From: Micromonospora wenchangensis
Lineage (GTDB): Bacteria > Actinomycetota > Actinomycetes > Mycobacteriales > Micromonosporaceae
Direction: 5' to 3'
Length of the DNA: 64,000 nt
NCBI RefSeq assembly: GCF_002210435.1
Contig: NZ_MZMV01000011.1
Span: forward strand, 89,862-153,861
Made by a program: the position numbers and the translations under genes. The notes under the pieces were generated by a model. That model was not told the DNA's origin. It ran no database searches and saw nothing but the letters and a program-made list of their open reading frames with translations. This document shows, one piece after another, positions 45,383 through 54,127 of the stretch (its first letter is position 1; each line of letters opens with the position of its first letter).

Positions 45383-45696
45383 TGCCGCCCCCAGATCGTG
45401 GCCAGGTAACCGTAGCTACGAACACTCTTCGCTCTGAGGCGAATGAGTGGGACCTTCAGAGCGAAGCCATCGGGACGATCGGGTCGAAGGTCGCTGGGAT
45501 GGAGTTGGGTCGGGTCGAGGCCGGGTTGTTCCAGCTCATCGTGTCGCCGTACAACGACGTAGTGCGCCAGGTCAGCCAGAGATGCAGCGAGGGACGGACT
45601 GCCACCACCGAGGTGGGGCAGACCTTACGGAAGGTTGCTGACACCTACGACGAGGAAGACCGGAACAACGCGCACAAGATCCGAAACCTCTACTGA
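45382..45696 (+). CDS. ESX/WXG100-like small helical protein
   Basis: 104 residues forming a likely two-helix hairpin: TNTLRSEANEWDLQSEAIGT and VSQRCSEGRTATTEVGQTL with VADTYDEEDRNNAHKI near the end. Size and the DTYDEEDR-like YxxxD/E tail resemble WXG100/ESX secretion partners, although WxG itself is not present in the usual place. ATG overlaps the YbaB-like stop. Confidence 0.65.
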   Translation: MPPPDRGQVTVATNTLRSEANEWDLQSEAIGTIGSKVAGMELGRVEAGLFQLIVSPYNDVVRQVSQRCSEGRTATTEVGQTLRKVADTYDEEDRNNAHKIRNLY

Positions 45697-45710
45697 GCTG
45701 GGGCTGACCG

Positions 45711-46505
45711 GTGGACTTCAGTAAGGCACAGTTCGAGGCCCTGATTGCCGACATCAGGAGCGGTCTAGACGACTTCGACAGGCGCTTGGACGAGATCATG
45801 CCGGCTACCATCGCCGCCGCCGCTCGTTGGTACGTACCTGAAGAGGTCTCGCAGGCCCTGCTGTGGCTGGGCCGCGAGAGCGTCAAGGTTGGCAAGTACC
45901 TGATCGAACTCTTCCTCGACATCCTGAAGGGCGCGACTGCGCCGATCTTCATGTTCATGGATGCCTGGGAGTGGATGAACGTTCGCGGTTCAGCCACGGG
46001 GGTAGCCAGCGCTCTGTCCGCGCAGCACCTGGTGGTCGATGACTCGGACTGGTCCGGCAAAGCCCGCGACGCCTACGTGGCCAGTGTGGAGAGCCACTCC
46101 ACCGCGGCGTCTCGGATCGGCACCATCGCTTCGAGCACGTCAGTTCACCTGCTGGCGTGCGCTGCGGCCGGCGCTGCCTTCTACGCCACCTTGGCAGTCG
46201 TACTGACCAAGCTGATCGCAGCGTCCACCATTGCCATCGGGTTCCTGGGGACAGCTGTCTTCTCGTGGGCAGGGGCGGCCCTGCTCCTGGAGGAGGCAGG
46301 CTTCAGCACCGCAGTCATCGCCACTGCCATCGGCACCCTGACGACCTTCCTGACGGCCCAGGCCGCCACGATGGTCAACCTGCACGGCGAGGCTGTCGAT
46401 GCGACGGCGTTCCCTGGCGGAAAGTGGCCGTCGCCCAACACCTCCACCTATAGCGATGCGACTGTGACGGACGGAGACGCGGACTGGTCGCTGGCGCCGG
46501 GTTAA
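45711..46505 (+). CDS. WXG100-superfamily protein with membrane segments
   Basis: 264 residues from GTG 45711. A helical N-terminus is followed by a WxG-type loop (VVDDSDWSGKARDAYVASVE) and two or three hydrophobic helices (FYATLAVVLTKLIAASTIAI; FLGTAVFSWAGAALLLEEAG). This fits an ESX-type toxin-carrier or WXG100-fused protein, but no toxin domain follows; the C-terminus is short and acidic. No EccC-type ATPase is in the window, so export would rely on a system elsewhere. Confidence 0.68.
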   Translation: MDFSKAQFEALIADIRSGLDDFDRRLDEIMPATIAAAARWYVPEEVSQALLWLGRESVKVGKYLIELFLDILKGATAPIFMFMDAWEWMNVRGSATGVASALSAQHLVVDDSDWSGKARDAYVASVESHSTAASRIGTIASSTSVHLLACAAAGAAFYATLAVVLTKLIAASTIAIGFLGTAVFSWAGAALLLEEAGFSTAVIATAIGTLTTFLTAQAATMVNLHGEAVDATAFPGGKWPSPNTSTYSDATVTDGDADWSLAPG

Positions 46506-46506
46506 G

Positions 46507-46641
46507 TCAGTGCTGCGGGGCGTGCAGACCCACGTGGATGTTGGCTGCCTTGAGTGCCCGGAGGAGGTCGGCAGTGCTGCTGTCTGGCGTCACGTCCCAG
46601 AGGATGTTGGTGTCCAGAATGATCAACGGTGGTGGCTCCGT
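46507..46641 (-). pseudogene. PIN-domain toxin-like fragment
   Basis: Minus strand reading LIILDTNILWDVTPDSSTAD, LLRALKAANIHVGLHAPQH then a stop at 46507. This is the N-terminal strand and first catalytic aspartate of a PIN domain, truncated after about 40 codons with no clear ATG. A decayed PIN gene is likely. Confidence 0.5.
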
Positions 46642-46863
46642 CCATGCTGGCCCGACTCGTGCGGGCAAACCTTTTCAGATTCAGAGCTTGGGTGCAGTAT
46701 CGCTTCGCCGTCAGCGAGGCAGCGCTTGTCAGCAAGGGCCGGCCTTCGTCTTGCCGGGGTTCTCCGCCTGCCCTCGTCGCCGTCGAGATGGCCTGCAGGT
46801 GCTAGTCCACAACGGGCGTGAGGGGCGGCTCCGGTTTCCCGCTGGTCGGACAGAGATCCGCCG

Positions 46864-47454
46864 CTAGGAGCTGCTGGCCCCCCGCTGGGCTGCCTGGTAG
46901 TCGTCGAACGCCTTCGCCGCCAAGTAGATGGCATCAGAGAGGACCTCGGCTTCCTCCAATGCCCGCTTGATGTTAATGCGGTGCGGGCCGAGTTTGAACT
47001 CACCGGTGGCCGGGTCGTACCCGCCTCCCCAGTGATCGCGAGCTGCGGCTACTGCACCGTCTCGTTTCTTCTGCTGCTTCTGACGGGTGCCTTCACCGAG
47101 GGCGTAGTCGTGGAAGTGGATCAGAATGTCTCGGGCTGCGATTGCGCCTGGGACCTTATCCAAGAAGCGCTCCCGAGCGGCCTCTAGTTTCGCCCGAGCT
47201 GCTGGGCAGCAGTCGAGCAGCGTCCCCTTCAGCATCAAACGGGTGGCGTACTCGACCTGCCGCAGGGCAACCACGAACTGCCGAGCGTCAATCTGCCGGG
47301 GGTCAGGCAGCCACAGGCCAAGCTCCTGCTCGTCGAGGCGGCGTGCGCAGAGCCGGAGCGTCCAGACCCACCACTGCGCTTCGGTGACGGCGATGGATTC
47401 TGGGTGGTGTGCTGGCGACCAGGGGTCGGGGGTGGCCGCCGTTGCCTCAGTCAT
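46864..47454 (-). CDS. Hypothetical protein
   Basis: 196 residues, mostly helical: SIAVTEAQWWVWTLRLCARR, VVALRQVEYATRLMLKG and RDILIHFHDYALGEGTRQ, ending NIKRALEEAEVLSDAIYLAA. The RxIxxHFxxY pattern is reminiscent of HEPN-like helical bundles but I cannot confirm it. ATG at 47454. Stands between the PIN remnant and the methyltransferase pair, in a defence-like neighbourhood. Confidence 0.55.
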   Translation of the reverse strand: MTEATAATPDPWSPAHHPESIAVTEAQWWVWTLRLCARRLDEQELGLWLPDPRQIDARQFVVALRQVEYATRLMLKGTLLDCCPAARAKLEAARERFLDKVPGAIAARDILIHFHDYALGEGTRQKQQKKRDGAVAAARDHWGGGYDPATGEFKLGPHRINIKRALEEAEVLSDAIYLAAKAFDDYQAAQRGASSS

Positions 47455-47865
47455 CCCAGCAGTCTGCCTTCACGGCTCTGCCGTGGGTAGTGAGATAAAG
47501 GACCTTGGAGGCGGCAACTGTCGTCGCGCACGATCGGACGCACAACGACCGCGACCACACCATCTCCAAGGGTTGGTCCATCGTCAAAGGCTACGGGTCG
47601 GGCAGCGTCGCCACCCTGCCGCCGCGACCGGGTACCCGCAGGTCGGCCCGTCGCCTCTGCCCAGTGGGCTTCGCTACCATGCCGCAGACTGGCGGGAGCT
47701 GACGTGGGTTCGTCCTGAGCAACCTGCTCCTTCTCGCCCTTCTGACTACGCTCGGCACCCTGCGCCGGGCGGGTTGCCAGTTTCTGTCAGGCCGGGGGTG
47801 GGTTCGATCGGTCTGTCAGTGGCGCACTGAGAGTCGTCAGTACGTCCGCCGGTCCGGGGGCCATC
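47455..47865. other. 410-bp region upstream of the methyltransferase pair
   Basis: No supported gene. Two direct CTGTCAG copies (47784-47790 and 47813-47819) lie 29 bp apart, 47 bp before the GTG at 47866, and match the element-wide motif. A short reading near 47560 (DRDHTISKGWSIVKGYGSG) looks protein-like but has no usable start or family. Confidence 0.4.
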
Positions 47866-48444
47866 GTGCCTATGGCCGACAGAGATTCACACCGCGCGCC
47901 GATGCCCGTCGGGGACGTGGTGCCCGGTGATCCGCCGGTGCCGATCACCGTTTGGCCGGTTCCCGCGCCCCGGGCGGGCGAGACCATGTCCGACGCGATG
48001 GGGGTGCGGCTGGTCCACAACCTCACCCACCCGTCGGGGTTGGTCATCGATCTGACTACGGGGCCGCAGTTGGCGCGTGCGGTCATCGCCGCCCGACGAC
48101 GCAGCCACCTGCACGCGGGCCGGCACGTGGGGTGGGGTCGTGAGCCGGCCATGTTGATCGTCACCGGCTGGCCGGGCACCGCAGCGTCCCCGGTCGGCTT
48201 CTTCCAGCGGTGCCTGGCCAACCTTGTGCCGGGTGGGTGCGTGGCGGTCCTGTTGCCGCACGGGGACGTGATCGTGCCGGTTGACGTGGTCGTCGCCGCC
48301 AGGCAGGCCGGATTGGCGTACCTGCAGCATGTGGTGGCGGCCGACCGGCCGCCGCGACGCGGCCACCAAGGTCTGCTCGACATCCACACCGACGTGCTGA
48401 TCCTCACCCGCAGCACGACGTCGGCCGGGCAAGCCGATGGTTGA
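47866..48444 (+). CDS. Degenerate methyltransferase-like partner protein
   Basis: 192 residues from GTG 47866 (ATG 47872 alternative). The part MLIVTGWPGTAASPVGFFQR, CLANLVPGGCVAVLLPHGD and LLDIHTDVLILTR resembles the second half of the next gene's methyltransferase fold, but TSPPY is replaced by TGWPG and the AdoMet motif I is absent. It overlaps the methyltransferase start by 8 bp. I infer a non-catalytic subunit, perhaps for target binding. Confidence 0.6.
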   Translation: MPMADRDSHRAPMPVGDVVPGDPPVPITVWPVPAPRAGETMSDAMGVRLVHNLTHPSGLVIDLTTGPQLARAVIAARRRSHLHAGRHVGWGREPAMLIVTGWPGTAASPVGFFQRCLANLVPGGCVAVLLPHGDVIVPVDVVVAARQAGLAYLQHVVAADRPPRRGHQGLLDIHTDVLILTRSTTSAGQADG

Positions 48445-49288
48445 GCCGATGCCGGTGACGTCAGTGTGGTTGACGTGTCAGCAGCCGGCGCGGGATCAGC
48501 GGCGGGGCCGGTACGTGTCGGCGACATCCAGCCACCCCGGGAAGATGCTGCCGCATCTGGCCGCGCACGCGATCGGTGCCTACACCGCGGCGGGGGATCT
48601 GGTGTTCGACCCGATGTGCGGGTCTGGGACCACGATGGTCGAGGCCATGCATCTGGGTCGGCAGGGGATCGGGATAGACGTCGAGCCCCGGTTCACCGCG
48701 TTGGCGGCCGCGAATGTGGCGCTCGCGGCGTCACAGGGCGCGGCGGGTAGCGGGCAGGTCTTCACGGGTGACGCGACGGGTCTGCTGGATTTGGTGCCGT
48801 CATCGGTGGTCGGGCGGGTGGCTCTGGTGCTGACCTCCCCGCCGTACGGGCGGGGAACCCACGGGCTCGTGCGGTTCACCAGCAGCGGGGTCCGCAAGCG
48901 CCACCACCTGTACGGGGATCGGGAGGCTGGCAACCTCGCCTACGGCGGCTGGTCGCGGCTGTTCGACGGGTTCGCCGCGATCCTGGCAGCCAGTTGCCAG
49001 TTGTTGCGTCCGGGTGGGTTCGTGGTGATCACGTGTCGGCCGGTGCGACGCCACCGCGACGATCTGATCGACCTGCCGGGGGAGTTGCTTGCGGTGGCCC
49101 GGTCGGTGGGGCTGCTGCCGGTGCAGCGGTGTGCGGCGATGCTCGCCGCCGTGCGGGACGGGCGGATCGTGCACCGGGCGAACATGTTCGGTCTGCTGGC
49201 CGTGCGGCGGGCCAGGGACGCGGGCATCCCGGTGCACCTGGTGGCGCATGAGGACGTACTGGTCCTGCGCCGCAGTGGAAAGTCCTGA
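48437..49288 (+). CDS. DNA methyltransferase (N4-cytosine/N6-adenine type)
   Basis: 283 residues. Order of motifs: SHPGKMLPHLAAHAI (motif X-like), VFDPMCGSGTTMVEA (AdoMet motif I, residues 57-70), GIGIDVEPRF, then catalytic motif IV LTSPPYGRGTHG and LLRPGGFVVITCRP. This is an exocyclic-amino DNA methyltransferase; TSPPY suggests cytosine-N4 or an adenine-N6 variant. No restriction endonuclease is adjacent, so it is an orphan, possibly protecting the element. Start ATG 48437 overlaps the previous gene. Confidence 0.83.
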   Translation: MVEPMPVTSVWLTCQQPARDQRRGRYVSATSSHPGKMLPHLAAHAIGAYTAAGDLVFDPMCGSGTTMVEAMHLGRQGIGIDVEPRFTALAAANVALAASQGAAGSGQVFTGDATGLLDLVPSSVVGRVALVLTSPPYGRGTHGLVRFTSSGVRKRHHLYGDREAGNLAYGGWSRLFDGFAAILAASCQLLRPGGFVVITCRPVRRHRDDLIDLPGELLAVARSVGLLPVQRCAAMLAAVRDGRIVHRANMFGLLAVRRARDAGIPVHLVAHEDVLVLRRSGKS

Positions 49289-49453
49289 AGTTCCGACGAA
49301 CCCAAGTGTTCGCACGACGAATCCGGGTGTCCGGAGGGCTCATCATGCCATGCGGGTACTCGGGTTCGGTCGAACCCAATCGGTAAGTGATTGCGGAGAA
49401 CTCGCAAGGGGTCGGGCGGCGTTGCTCGCGGACAGTGGCGCGGGCGCTGATGC

Positions 49454-50122
49454 TCAGACGGGGGTCTGCTGGCTGCGGTGCATGGCTCGGAGAAGGGCTC
49501 CGCGTGGTGCCGGGGCGGGCAGTTCGCGAGCATTTTCGCTGGCGAATGCCTGGAGCAGGTATTCGACGATGCGTTGCCAGGCGTCCGGGGCTGTGCCGGC
49601 GGTGGCGGCGACGACTCCGGCGTTGGCCATGAGCAGCAGGATCATGTCGTCGGGGTGGAAGTCGGCGCGCAGCTGCCCGGAGGTTTTGGCGCGGCGCACG
49701 ATGGTGACAAAGTCGCGGTAGGCGCGGGCCCGGTGGCCTTCGAGGTCCTCGATCGTGGGATTGGTGGCGGCGAAGGTCAGGGTGAGTAGGTCGGCGAAGC
49801 CGCGGTCGCCGGACTGCATCGCGCACACCTGGCGCACGTAGCCGCAGAATCCGGCCCACGGATCGGGGTCGGCGAGCGCCTGTGCTGCGGCGTCGGCGTA
49901 GTCGGTCATCTTGTCGTTGAACGCGGCGGCGATCAGGGACTCGCGGTCCGGGAATCGCCGGTGCAGGGTCGCCTCGCCGACGCCGGCTCGGCGGGCGATC
50001 TCGTCGAGCGGCACCTGTAGCCCTTGTTCGGCGAACGCGTGCCGGGCGGCGGTGATGATCGCTTTGCGGTTACGCGCAGCGTCGGCTCGCAGGGGCTTTT
50101 CGGCGGGTGTCCGGCTTGTCAC
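49454..50122 (-). CDS. TetR-family repressor
   Basis: 222 residues. N-terminal helix-turn-helix RKAIITAARHAFAEQGLQVP and LDEIARRAGVGEATLHRRFP, with a helical ligand-binding domain ending LLMANAGVVAATAGTAPDAW. It starts at GTG 50122, divergent from the DsbA-like gene. Two 22-bp dyads in the 99-bp gap are its probable operators, so it should control itself and the DsbA/SDR operon. Confidence 0.86.
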   Translation of the reverse strand: MTSRTPAEKPLRADAARNRKAIITAARHAFAEQGLQVPLDEIARRAGVGEATLHRRFPDRESLIAAAFNDKMTDYADAAAQALADPDPWAGFCGYVRQVCAMQSGDRGFADLLTLTFAATNPTIEDLEGHRARAYRDFVTIVRRAKTSGQLRADFHPDDMILLLMANAGVVAATAGTAPDAWQRIVEYLLQAFASENARELPAPAPRGALLRAMHRSQQTPV

Positions 50123-50138
50123 ACCTTCACCATCGCAC

Positions 50139-50195
50139 AAGTGGAGCCAGGTCACCACTTTGCTGCTACGGTTAAGTGGAGCTAAGGCACCACTT
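50139..50195. promoter_or_regulatory. Two AAGTGG-N10-CCACTT operators
   Basis: Identical-arm dyads at 50139-50160 and 50174-50195 (22 bp each, centres 35 bp apart) share AAGTGGAGC on the left and CACCACTT on the right. They lie between the TetR start and the DsbA-like start. Confidence 0.7.
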
Positions 50196-50221
50196 ATGCG
50201 TGTTGTGATGAGGAGACAGCG

Positions 50222-50899
50222 ATGACGGACACCGCAACGGTGAAGACCACCGCGCCCGTGGCGGGTCGGCTGACGGTCGAGGTCTGGACCGACCTCGGCT
50301 GCCCCTGGTGCTATCTGGGTATCCACCGGCTGCGCCACGCTGTGGACCGCACCGGCACGGCCGGGATCACGCTCATGCTGCGCTCGTTCGAGCTGGACCC
50401 GGACGCCTCGGCCGAACCGATGACGATCCCGGAGATCTTCACCCGCAAGCACGGCCTGCCGGTCCAGGCCGCGATGCAGGCCGAAGCCGCCATGCGCGAC
50501 CGGGTCGCCGCCGAAGGGTTGCCCTTCACCACCGACCGGCTGCACGCCAACTCCTTCGACGTGCACCGCGTCCTGCAGCTGGCGAACCGGCGCGATGCCG
50601 GCACCGTCTTCTTCGAGACAGTGCAGAAGCGCTTCTTCGCGGGCGAGATCAACCCGTACGACCACGCGAGCCTGAACGCTGTCGCCGTAGAAGTCGGCCT
50701 GGACGGCGACGAGGTCCGCACCGTCCTCGCCGGTGACTCCTACGCCCAGCAGGTTCGCCATGACGAACGGCGCGCCCGCGAGCTTGGCGTCACCGGAGTC
50801 CCATTCGTCCTGCTCGACCAGCGGTTCGCCGTCGCCGGGGCTCAGTCGATCGACGCGTACGCCCAGGCCATCACCCGCGCCCGCGAGTCCCTCTCGTGA
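50222..50899 (+). CDS. DsbA/FrnE-like thioredoxin-fold oxidoreductase
   Basis: 225 residues with catalytic CPWC at 27-30 (VWTDLGCPWCYLG) and the FrnE-type insertion and ending RARELGVTGVPFVLLDQRFA (cis-proline in GVPF). No signal peptide, so cytoplasmic. FrnE-like proteins act as disulfide oxidoreductases or isomerases, some in polyketide pathways. Stop overlaps the next GTG start (GTGA at 50896). Repressed presumably by the TetR protein. Confidence 0.86.
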   Translation: MTDTATVKTTAPVAGRLTVEVWTDLGCPWCYLGIHRLRHAVDRTGTAGITLMLRSFELDPDASAEPMTIPEIFTRKHGLPVQAAMQAEAAMRDRVAAEGLPFTTDRLHANSFDVHRVLQLANRRDAGTVFFETVQKRFFAGEINPYDHASLNAVAVEVGLDGDEVRTVLAGDSYAQQVRHDERRARELGVTGVPFVLLDQRFAVAGAQSIDAYAQAITRARESLS

Positions 50900-51066
50900 C
50901 CAGCAACCCGGCCGCTCCCGCCGACCAGACCGATCCGATCCCACAGGACGATCCGCTACCGATCGGCGAAGACCCGGACGGTCCCCGCGACCAGCCGGCC
51001 GCAGGGACCATCATCCACCTCGTGGCCGGCGGCGACTCCTGCCGGCCCGGAGAACTTTGCGACTGA
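50896..51066 (+). CDS. 56-residue acidic small protein, coupled to DsbA-like gene
   Basis: GTG 50896 overlaps the DsbA-like stop. The product is proline- and aspartate-rich (PIPQDDPLPIGEDPDGPRDQ) and ends GGDSCRPGELCD with two cysteines. The overlap and the 33-bp gap to the SDR gene argue that it is translated. A substrate of, or partner to, the disulfide enzyme is possible but unsupported. Confidence 0.45.
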   Translation: MTSNPAAPADQTDPIPQDDPLPIGEDPDGPRDQPAAGTIIHLVAGGDSCRPGELCD

Positions 51067-51099
51067 CAACCCACCGTCACACCCCGAAAGGAACCATCA

Positions 51100-51779
51100 T
51101 GCCCACAATCGCCATCGTCGGCGCCGGCTCCGGCCTCGGCCAGTCCATCGCGAAAACCTTCGGCAGTAACGGCTTCTCCGTCGCGCTCGTCTCGCGTACC
51201 CAAAGCAAACTCGACGCCCTCGCTGCCGAACTCGGCCAGGCCGGAATCGACGCCGCCGGTTTCGCCGCCGACGTCATGGACCGCCCTTCGCTGGTCGACG
51301 CCTCCGCCCGGATCAAGCAGCGCTTCGGCACCGTCGACGTCCTGGAGTACTCGCCCGCCCCGCACACCCCGGTTCCCGGCATCACCATGGCGAGCCCTCT
51401 GGACGTCACCGTCGAGAACATCCAGCCGCAGCTCGACTACTACCTCTACGGCGGCATCACCGCCGCCCAGCAGGTCCTGCCCGACATGCTCGAACGCGGC
51501 AGCGGCACCCTGCTGTTCACCACCGGCGCTGCTTCGCTCAACCCCACCCAGGCCGCGCCGGAGTTCGCCAACATCGCCATCGCGGGCGCGGCCCTGCGCT
51601 CCTGGGTCCTCAAGCTGCACCAGGTCACCGACGGCACAGGCGTCTACGCCGCCCACGTCCCCCTCTCGGTCTGGATCGGCACCGGCGGCCCCGAGACCCA
51701 GCCCGACACGATCGCCCAGCACTACTGGGACCTCTACACCAAACGAGACGGCGCTGAGCACCACTACAACACGTTCTGA
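51100..51779 (+). CDS. SDR-family oxidoreductase with altered active site
   Basis: 226 residues. N-terminal Rossmann motif AIVGAGSGLGQSIAKTFG and VALVSRTQSKLDAL indicate NAD(P) binding. The serine region LLFTTGAASLNPTQ is present, but the YxxxK catalytic pair is replaced: the following helix reads PEFANIAIAGAALRSWVLKL, with Phe at the Tyr position. It may bind nucleotide without classical SDR catalysis, or sense redox state. GAAAGGAACC precedes ATG 51100. Third gene of the TetR-controlled operon. Confidence 0.82.
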
Positions 51780-52368
51780 AAGCCCACAACCTCAAGGCCG
51801 CACCACCACACTCACCCACGCGGATGTGGCCTTGGCGGCTTGACCATCCCAAGCCCGTTGTGCTCCGGTCATTCGCGGAACGTGTTCCGGAGCCGATAGT
51901 TCACGACCCAAAGCCAGTCATCGGTCGGCTGTAGCCGCAGCGGGGCCTGTCTCGCCAATGGCTCTGTTAGATCCACAGGCCCGCTGTGTGAACCGCCGTC
52001 CGCCCCGCCAGGGCTGCCGGTGGTCGCGCCACGGCAGGCCGGGGTGCCGCCGGGTCTGCGGCGGACAGGTACCGCTGCCGCCTGCGGGCTGTCAGGCGCT
52101 GACAGACCACCGAACCTGACACGTCGCCTCGCCGCCGTCGACGGAACCTAACCTGGGGACTCTCCCTACTTTCCGTGCCACTGATCTGATGCCTTCCGCG
52201 ACGGCATCGCGCCCACCCTGTTCGGTCGGCCGCCGTCGTCGGTTTCGGATCTGGCGCTCATCCCACGCTGCACCTCTCGCGTTGTAGATCGCGAGCAGCG
52301 TTTTCCACCCATCCTCAGGCGTTCACCGCCCGGTGCTCGCCGTTTCGTGCTGCCCTACGGAGGACGAC
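51780..52368. other. 589-bp region without genes; contains a CTGTCAG dyad
   Basis: No supported gene. CTGTCAG-GCG-CTGACAG (52089-52105) is a perfect 7-bp inverted repeat with 3-bp spacer, followed by CCTGACAC at about 52114. It lies upstream of the plus-strand unknown-gene set that starts at 52369 and is the best single copy of the element-wide motif. Confidence 0.5.
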
Positions 52369-52830
52369 ATGCTCCAGCACACCTGGTACCTGGACGACAT
52401 CGACTGGTTCGCCACCCTGCCCGACGCACCGCGTCTGACCGACGACAACAGCACCGTCATCGGTCAGCTCGCCGACCTGTTCGGCGGGGAAGCGCCGTTG
52501 GGGCCGGCCACGACCGTCACCGCCACGTACGTGATTCTCATGGCCCTCGAGCAGGTCGGGGAGACCATGACGTACGCCGCCGCAACCCACGACACGACCG
52601 AGTTGGGGCGGCTGCTGTGTGGTCTCAACCTCATCCAGGCCCACCTCACCCAGATCATCCAGCACACCGCCCGGCACGCCGACAACCGCAGCTTCCGTGG
52701 CCTCGCCCGGATGCCCGCCACCTCCGTGCAGGCGCTGACCGCACGTCTGACCACGGCGGGTGCGGTCGGTGAGGCCCTCGCCGGCCACCTCAAGGACGCC
52801 CACACGGTGCTGCGGACGACGACTGCGTAA
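52369..52830 (+). CDS. Hypothetical protein, first gene of accessory set
   Basis: 153 residues from ATG 52369 with a CGGAGG ribosome site. Helical: VIGQLADLFGGEAPLGPAT, VILMALEQVGETMTYAAAT and LIQAHLTQIIQHTARHADN. No family recognised. Its promoter region has the CTGTCAG dyad. Confidence 0.6.
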   Translation: MLQHTWYLDDIDWFATLPDAPRLTDDNSTVIGQLADLFGGEAPLGPATTVTATYVILMALEQVGETMTYAAATHDTTELGRLLCGLNLIQAHLTQIIQHTARHADNRSFRGLARMPATSVQALTARLTTAGAVGEALAGHLKDAHTVLRTTTA

Positions 52831-52969
52831 CACCCCGGCGCAGCCCCGGGACCGGTTCCGCCGTTCCCTGTTGTTCCACCGGCCGTGCCCGGCCGACCGC
52901 GCAATCCCGCGCACCGTCCGGGCACGGCCGACCGTCGTGCCCGGATTCCCATCCCTGCGGAGGATTCCG

Positions 52970-53116
52970 ATGCCCCACCCTTGCGGCCCGCTGCGGGCCA
53001 CCTCGGCCAACCACTCATACCCAGACCCGGACACCGGCGGCTGCCGGCGGCGGTCGATCCACCGGACGTGCCCTGCGGCCGCCGGTCCCGGGTCTCTGCC
53101 GACGGTGCCGGCATGA
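52970..53116 (+). CDS. 48-residue small protein coupled to the next gene
   Basis: ATG 52970 has a GCGGAGG ribosome site nine bases upstream, and the TGA at 53114 overlaps the following ATG (ATGA). Product contains ATSANHSYPDPDTGGCRRR; no family. Spacing and ribosome site are the reasons to call it. Confidence 0.4.
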   Translation: MPHPCGPLRATSANHSYPDPDTGGCRRRSIHRTCPAAAGPGSLPTVPA

Positions 53117-53688
53117 TCGCGCCCGACGTTCCGGCGCTCCTGGCGTCCCGCCCGCTGGTGGGTGGCCTCGCGGTGCCGTGGATCACGGTACGGATGCCCG
53201 ACGGTCGGTACCGCTTCGGCGCCGTCGACTACCACCGGCACCGCCGCGCATTGCGCGATCGGCTCTGCCAGACCTGCGGCGGTCCACTCGACCCTGCACG
53301 GATCGTCTTCGCGATGCGCGACAGCGACCTGAAGCTGCTCGTTAGCCCTGAACCGGGTATGCACCCCGTCTGCGCCGACTACTCCGCCCGCGGCTGCCCG
53401 ATGCTGGCCGGCCGGTTACCCCACCACCGCGCCAGCGACCCCGCCGCGCACCTGGCCGACCTCGGCGTCACCTCCCACGGTGACCCCACCGGCAGCCGGG
53501 CGGCAGCCCCCGCCGAGCGATGGCACCTGCTCTGGGTCACCGGCTACCAGCCGATCATCAACCCCCTCACCGGTCAGCCCGCCGCGCTGGTGCTGCCCGA
53601 ACAGATCCTGCGTGTCCGCCCGACCGGACCGCCCCCGCTGAGACCGGACGACACCGGCACCCCCGCCGGCCCGGCATCGCACCCCTGA
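53113..53688 (+). CDS. Hypothetical protein with zinc-type cysteines
   Basis: 191 residues. A CxxC (RLCQTCGGPLDPARIVF) with later Cys/His residues (HPVCADYSARGCP) suggests one zinc site. LLWVTGYQPIINPLTGQPAA lies near the C-terminus. Part of the collinear set 52.3-58.4 kb; function unknown. Confidence 0.6.
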   Translation: MIAPDVPALLASRPLVGGLAVPWITVRMPDGRYRFGAVDYHRHRRALRDRLCQTCGGPLDPARIVFAMRDSDLKLLVSPEPGMHPVCADYSARGCPMLAGRLPHHRASDPAAHLADLGVTSHGDPTGSRAAAPAERWHLLWVTGYQPIINPLTGQPAALVLPEQILRVRPTGPPPLRPDDTGTPAGPASHP

Positions 53689-53707
53689 CCCGCAACGGAG
53701 TCCTGCC

Positions 53708-54127
53708 ATGACGCTGCACGTCATCGCCGTCTACCACAACACCGACAGTCGTTTCCTGCCCCACCAGCCGGGCCACACACTCACCCAGGTCATCTCCCAC
53801 TGGCGGCATCTGCCCGACACCGCCACCCCGCAGCACACCGCCGACTGGATCTCCACACTGTTCAACGTCGACCTCGACACCCTGGAAGCCAACCGGGCGG
53901 CACCGCACGGTGAAGCCGACTTCCTCATCGCCTGCACCTACCGGCTGCTGCGGCTGCGATCGCTGTCCACCGGAGACGTCGTCGCGGTCACCGCCCGCGG
54001 TGACACCACCTGGCTGGCGTGCGAGTTCGTCGGCTGGAAACCCATCGACACCCCGACCCGGCTCACCGGTGCTCCGCTGACCGCGGCCGGCGTCGAGCAG
54101 CAGCTGCGGCGGGACCGTCGTGCGTGA
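53708..54127 (+). CDS. Hypothetical protein
   Basis: 139 residues from ATG 53708 with GGAG upstream. TLHVIAVYHNTDSRFLPHQP, DWISTLFNVDLDTLEANRAA and SLSTGDVVAVTARGDTTWLA suggest a compact beta-rich domain. Overlaps the next gene by 8 bp. Confidence 0.58.
   Translation: MTLHVIAVYHNTDSRFLPHQPGHTLTQVISHWRHLPDTATPQHTADWISTLFNVDLDTLEANRAAPHGEADFLIACTYRLLRLRSLSTGDVVAVTARGDTTWLACEFVGWKPIDTPTRLTGAPLTAAGVEQQLRRDRRA

Noticed and set aside
47500..47700. Short plus-strand reading KGWSIVKGYGSG
   Set aside because: No start codon context, no family, and no continuity with the methyltransferase pair.
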